Below, in pieces: positions 63,859 to 64,000 of a DNA stretch of 64,000 nucleotides (positions within the stretch are counted from its first letter, which is position 1; every line of letters begins with the position of its first letter). The notes below the pieces were generated by a model that had not been told where the DNA came from, ran no database searches, and saw nothing but the letters and a program-made list of their open reading frames with translations. Position numbers and translations under genes: made by a program. The DNA is from Cohnella sp. WQ 127256 (GTDB taxonomy: Bacteria > Bacillota > Bacilli > Paenibacillales > Paenibacillaceae). The stretch lies in the NCBI RefSeq assembly GCF_024519285.1, contig NZ_JAMZCY010000001.1, positions 992,001-1,056,000 on the forward strand, read 5' to 3'.

Positions 63859-64000
63859 ATGGTGCATTCATGGGTAACGGCTAGTTCTGCTCCTGTTTCT
63901 TCTATACGTAAATCTGCTACTTTTAAGTCAGGAAGTACTTTTAAGAAGCTTGCGTCTATACGGCATCAATTGAAGCTTGCTAGAGGCGTATTTTTCATAA
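63859..64000 (+). CDS. Start of a YneA-like SOS cell-division inhibitor (cut by window end)
   Basis: Forty-seven codons are visible, starting MVHSWVTASS and going through a basic Ser/Lys-rich stretch (SIRKSATFKSGSTFKKLAS) to the first residues of a likely membrane helix (ARGVFFI). The place divergent from lexA and the SOS-box promoter match yneA, which encodes a small LysM protein that blocks division during DNA damage. The LysM part would lie outside the window, so the call rests on context. GGGG lies before the ATG. Confidence 0.55.
   Translation, partial: MVHSWVTASSAPVSSIRKSATFKSGSTFKKLASIRHQLKLARGVFFI

Overview
The window comes from the chromosome of an endospore-forming Bacillota, most likely family Paenibacillaceae (Paenibacillus/Cohnella type). 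The evidence is gene content and order: cotE beside mutS-mutL-miaA-hfq, spoVK-hflX-(ynbB-type lyase)-glnR-glnA, lexA divergent from a yneA-type gene, Ena-type spore fibre subunits, a collagen-like spore protein, 7-1-7 Fur boxes and strong AGGAGG ribosome binding sites. It splits into an accessory half (about 1-38,000) and a conserved core half (about 38,500-64,000).

Accessory half. 1-7,750 holds a GAF protein of NreA type behind an Nre-like operator, a lipoprotein, a radical SAM protein, a nitroreductase/HxlR pair with a perfect operator, an acetyltransferase, an oxalate decarboxylase with an altered active-site lid, and an esterase/monooxygenase pair. 7,900-15,532 is a Fur-controlled iron-siderophore uptake locus: a decayed binding protein, an AraC regulator fused in frame to a siderophore-binding lipoprotein, an exporter-type ABC protein, a YumC/YcgT-type flavin reductase and two FecCD permeases. 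15,834-17,351 is a chemoreceptor. 17,455-21,477 is a spore-surface cluster: a decayed DUF11-type protein, a collagen-like protein, a basic Cys-rich protein and two DUF3992 (Ena) subunits. 21,574-22,871 is an FMN-riboswitch-controlled DMT permease. 23,001-24,895 is a frameshifted TetR gene with an MFS transporter. A second chemoreceptor follows, then a second AraC/siderophore-binding fusion (27,201-29,096).

From 27,031 to 37,400 there are four degenerate sites. The two clearest (27,031-27,115 and 34,989-35,085) look like the 3' end of tmRNA (ssrA) followed by a terminator hairpin. They separate blocks carrying the iron locus, a two-component system with small enzymes, a soluble mini-chemoreceptor, and an AraC-GyrI plus Ntn-hydrolase pair. 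A 5' fragment of a class C-like group II intron lies directly after the last terminator. This looks like accreted, eroded insertions.

Core half. A small membrane protein and DUF2653 pair, DUF309, beta-carbonic anhydrase, a YqkB-type HesB protein, M32 carboxypeptidase, a YqjA-type membrane protein, cotE, a putative amidoligase, mutS, an S41 protease, mutL, an RsmJ-like methyltransferase, miaA, hfq, a class A PBP, DUF402, YdcF-type, spoVK, hflX, a YnbB-type lyase, glnR-glnA, and lexA with an SOS-box array facing the start of a yneA-like gene cut by the window end.

The most unusual structures are (1) the two AraC/binding-protein fusions, each with a Fur box, ribosome binding site and lipoprotein start inside one open frame, and (2) the Ena/collagen/basic-protein spore cluster. 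No complete mobile element, CRISPR array, rRNA or tRNA gene was found.
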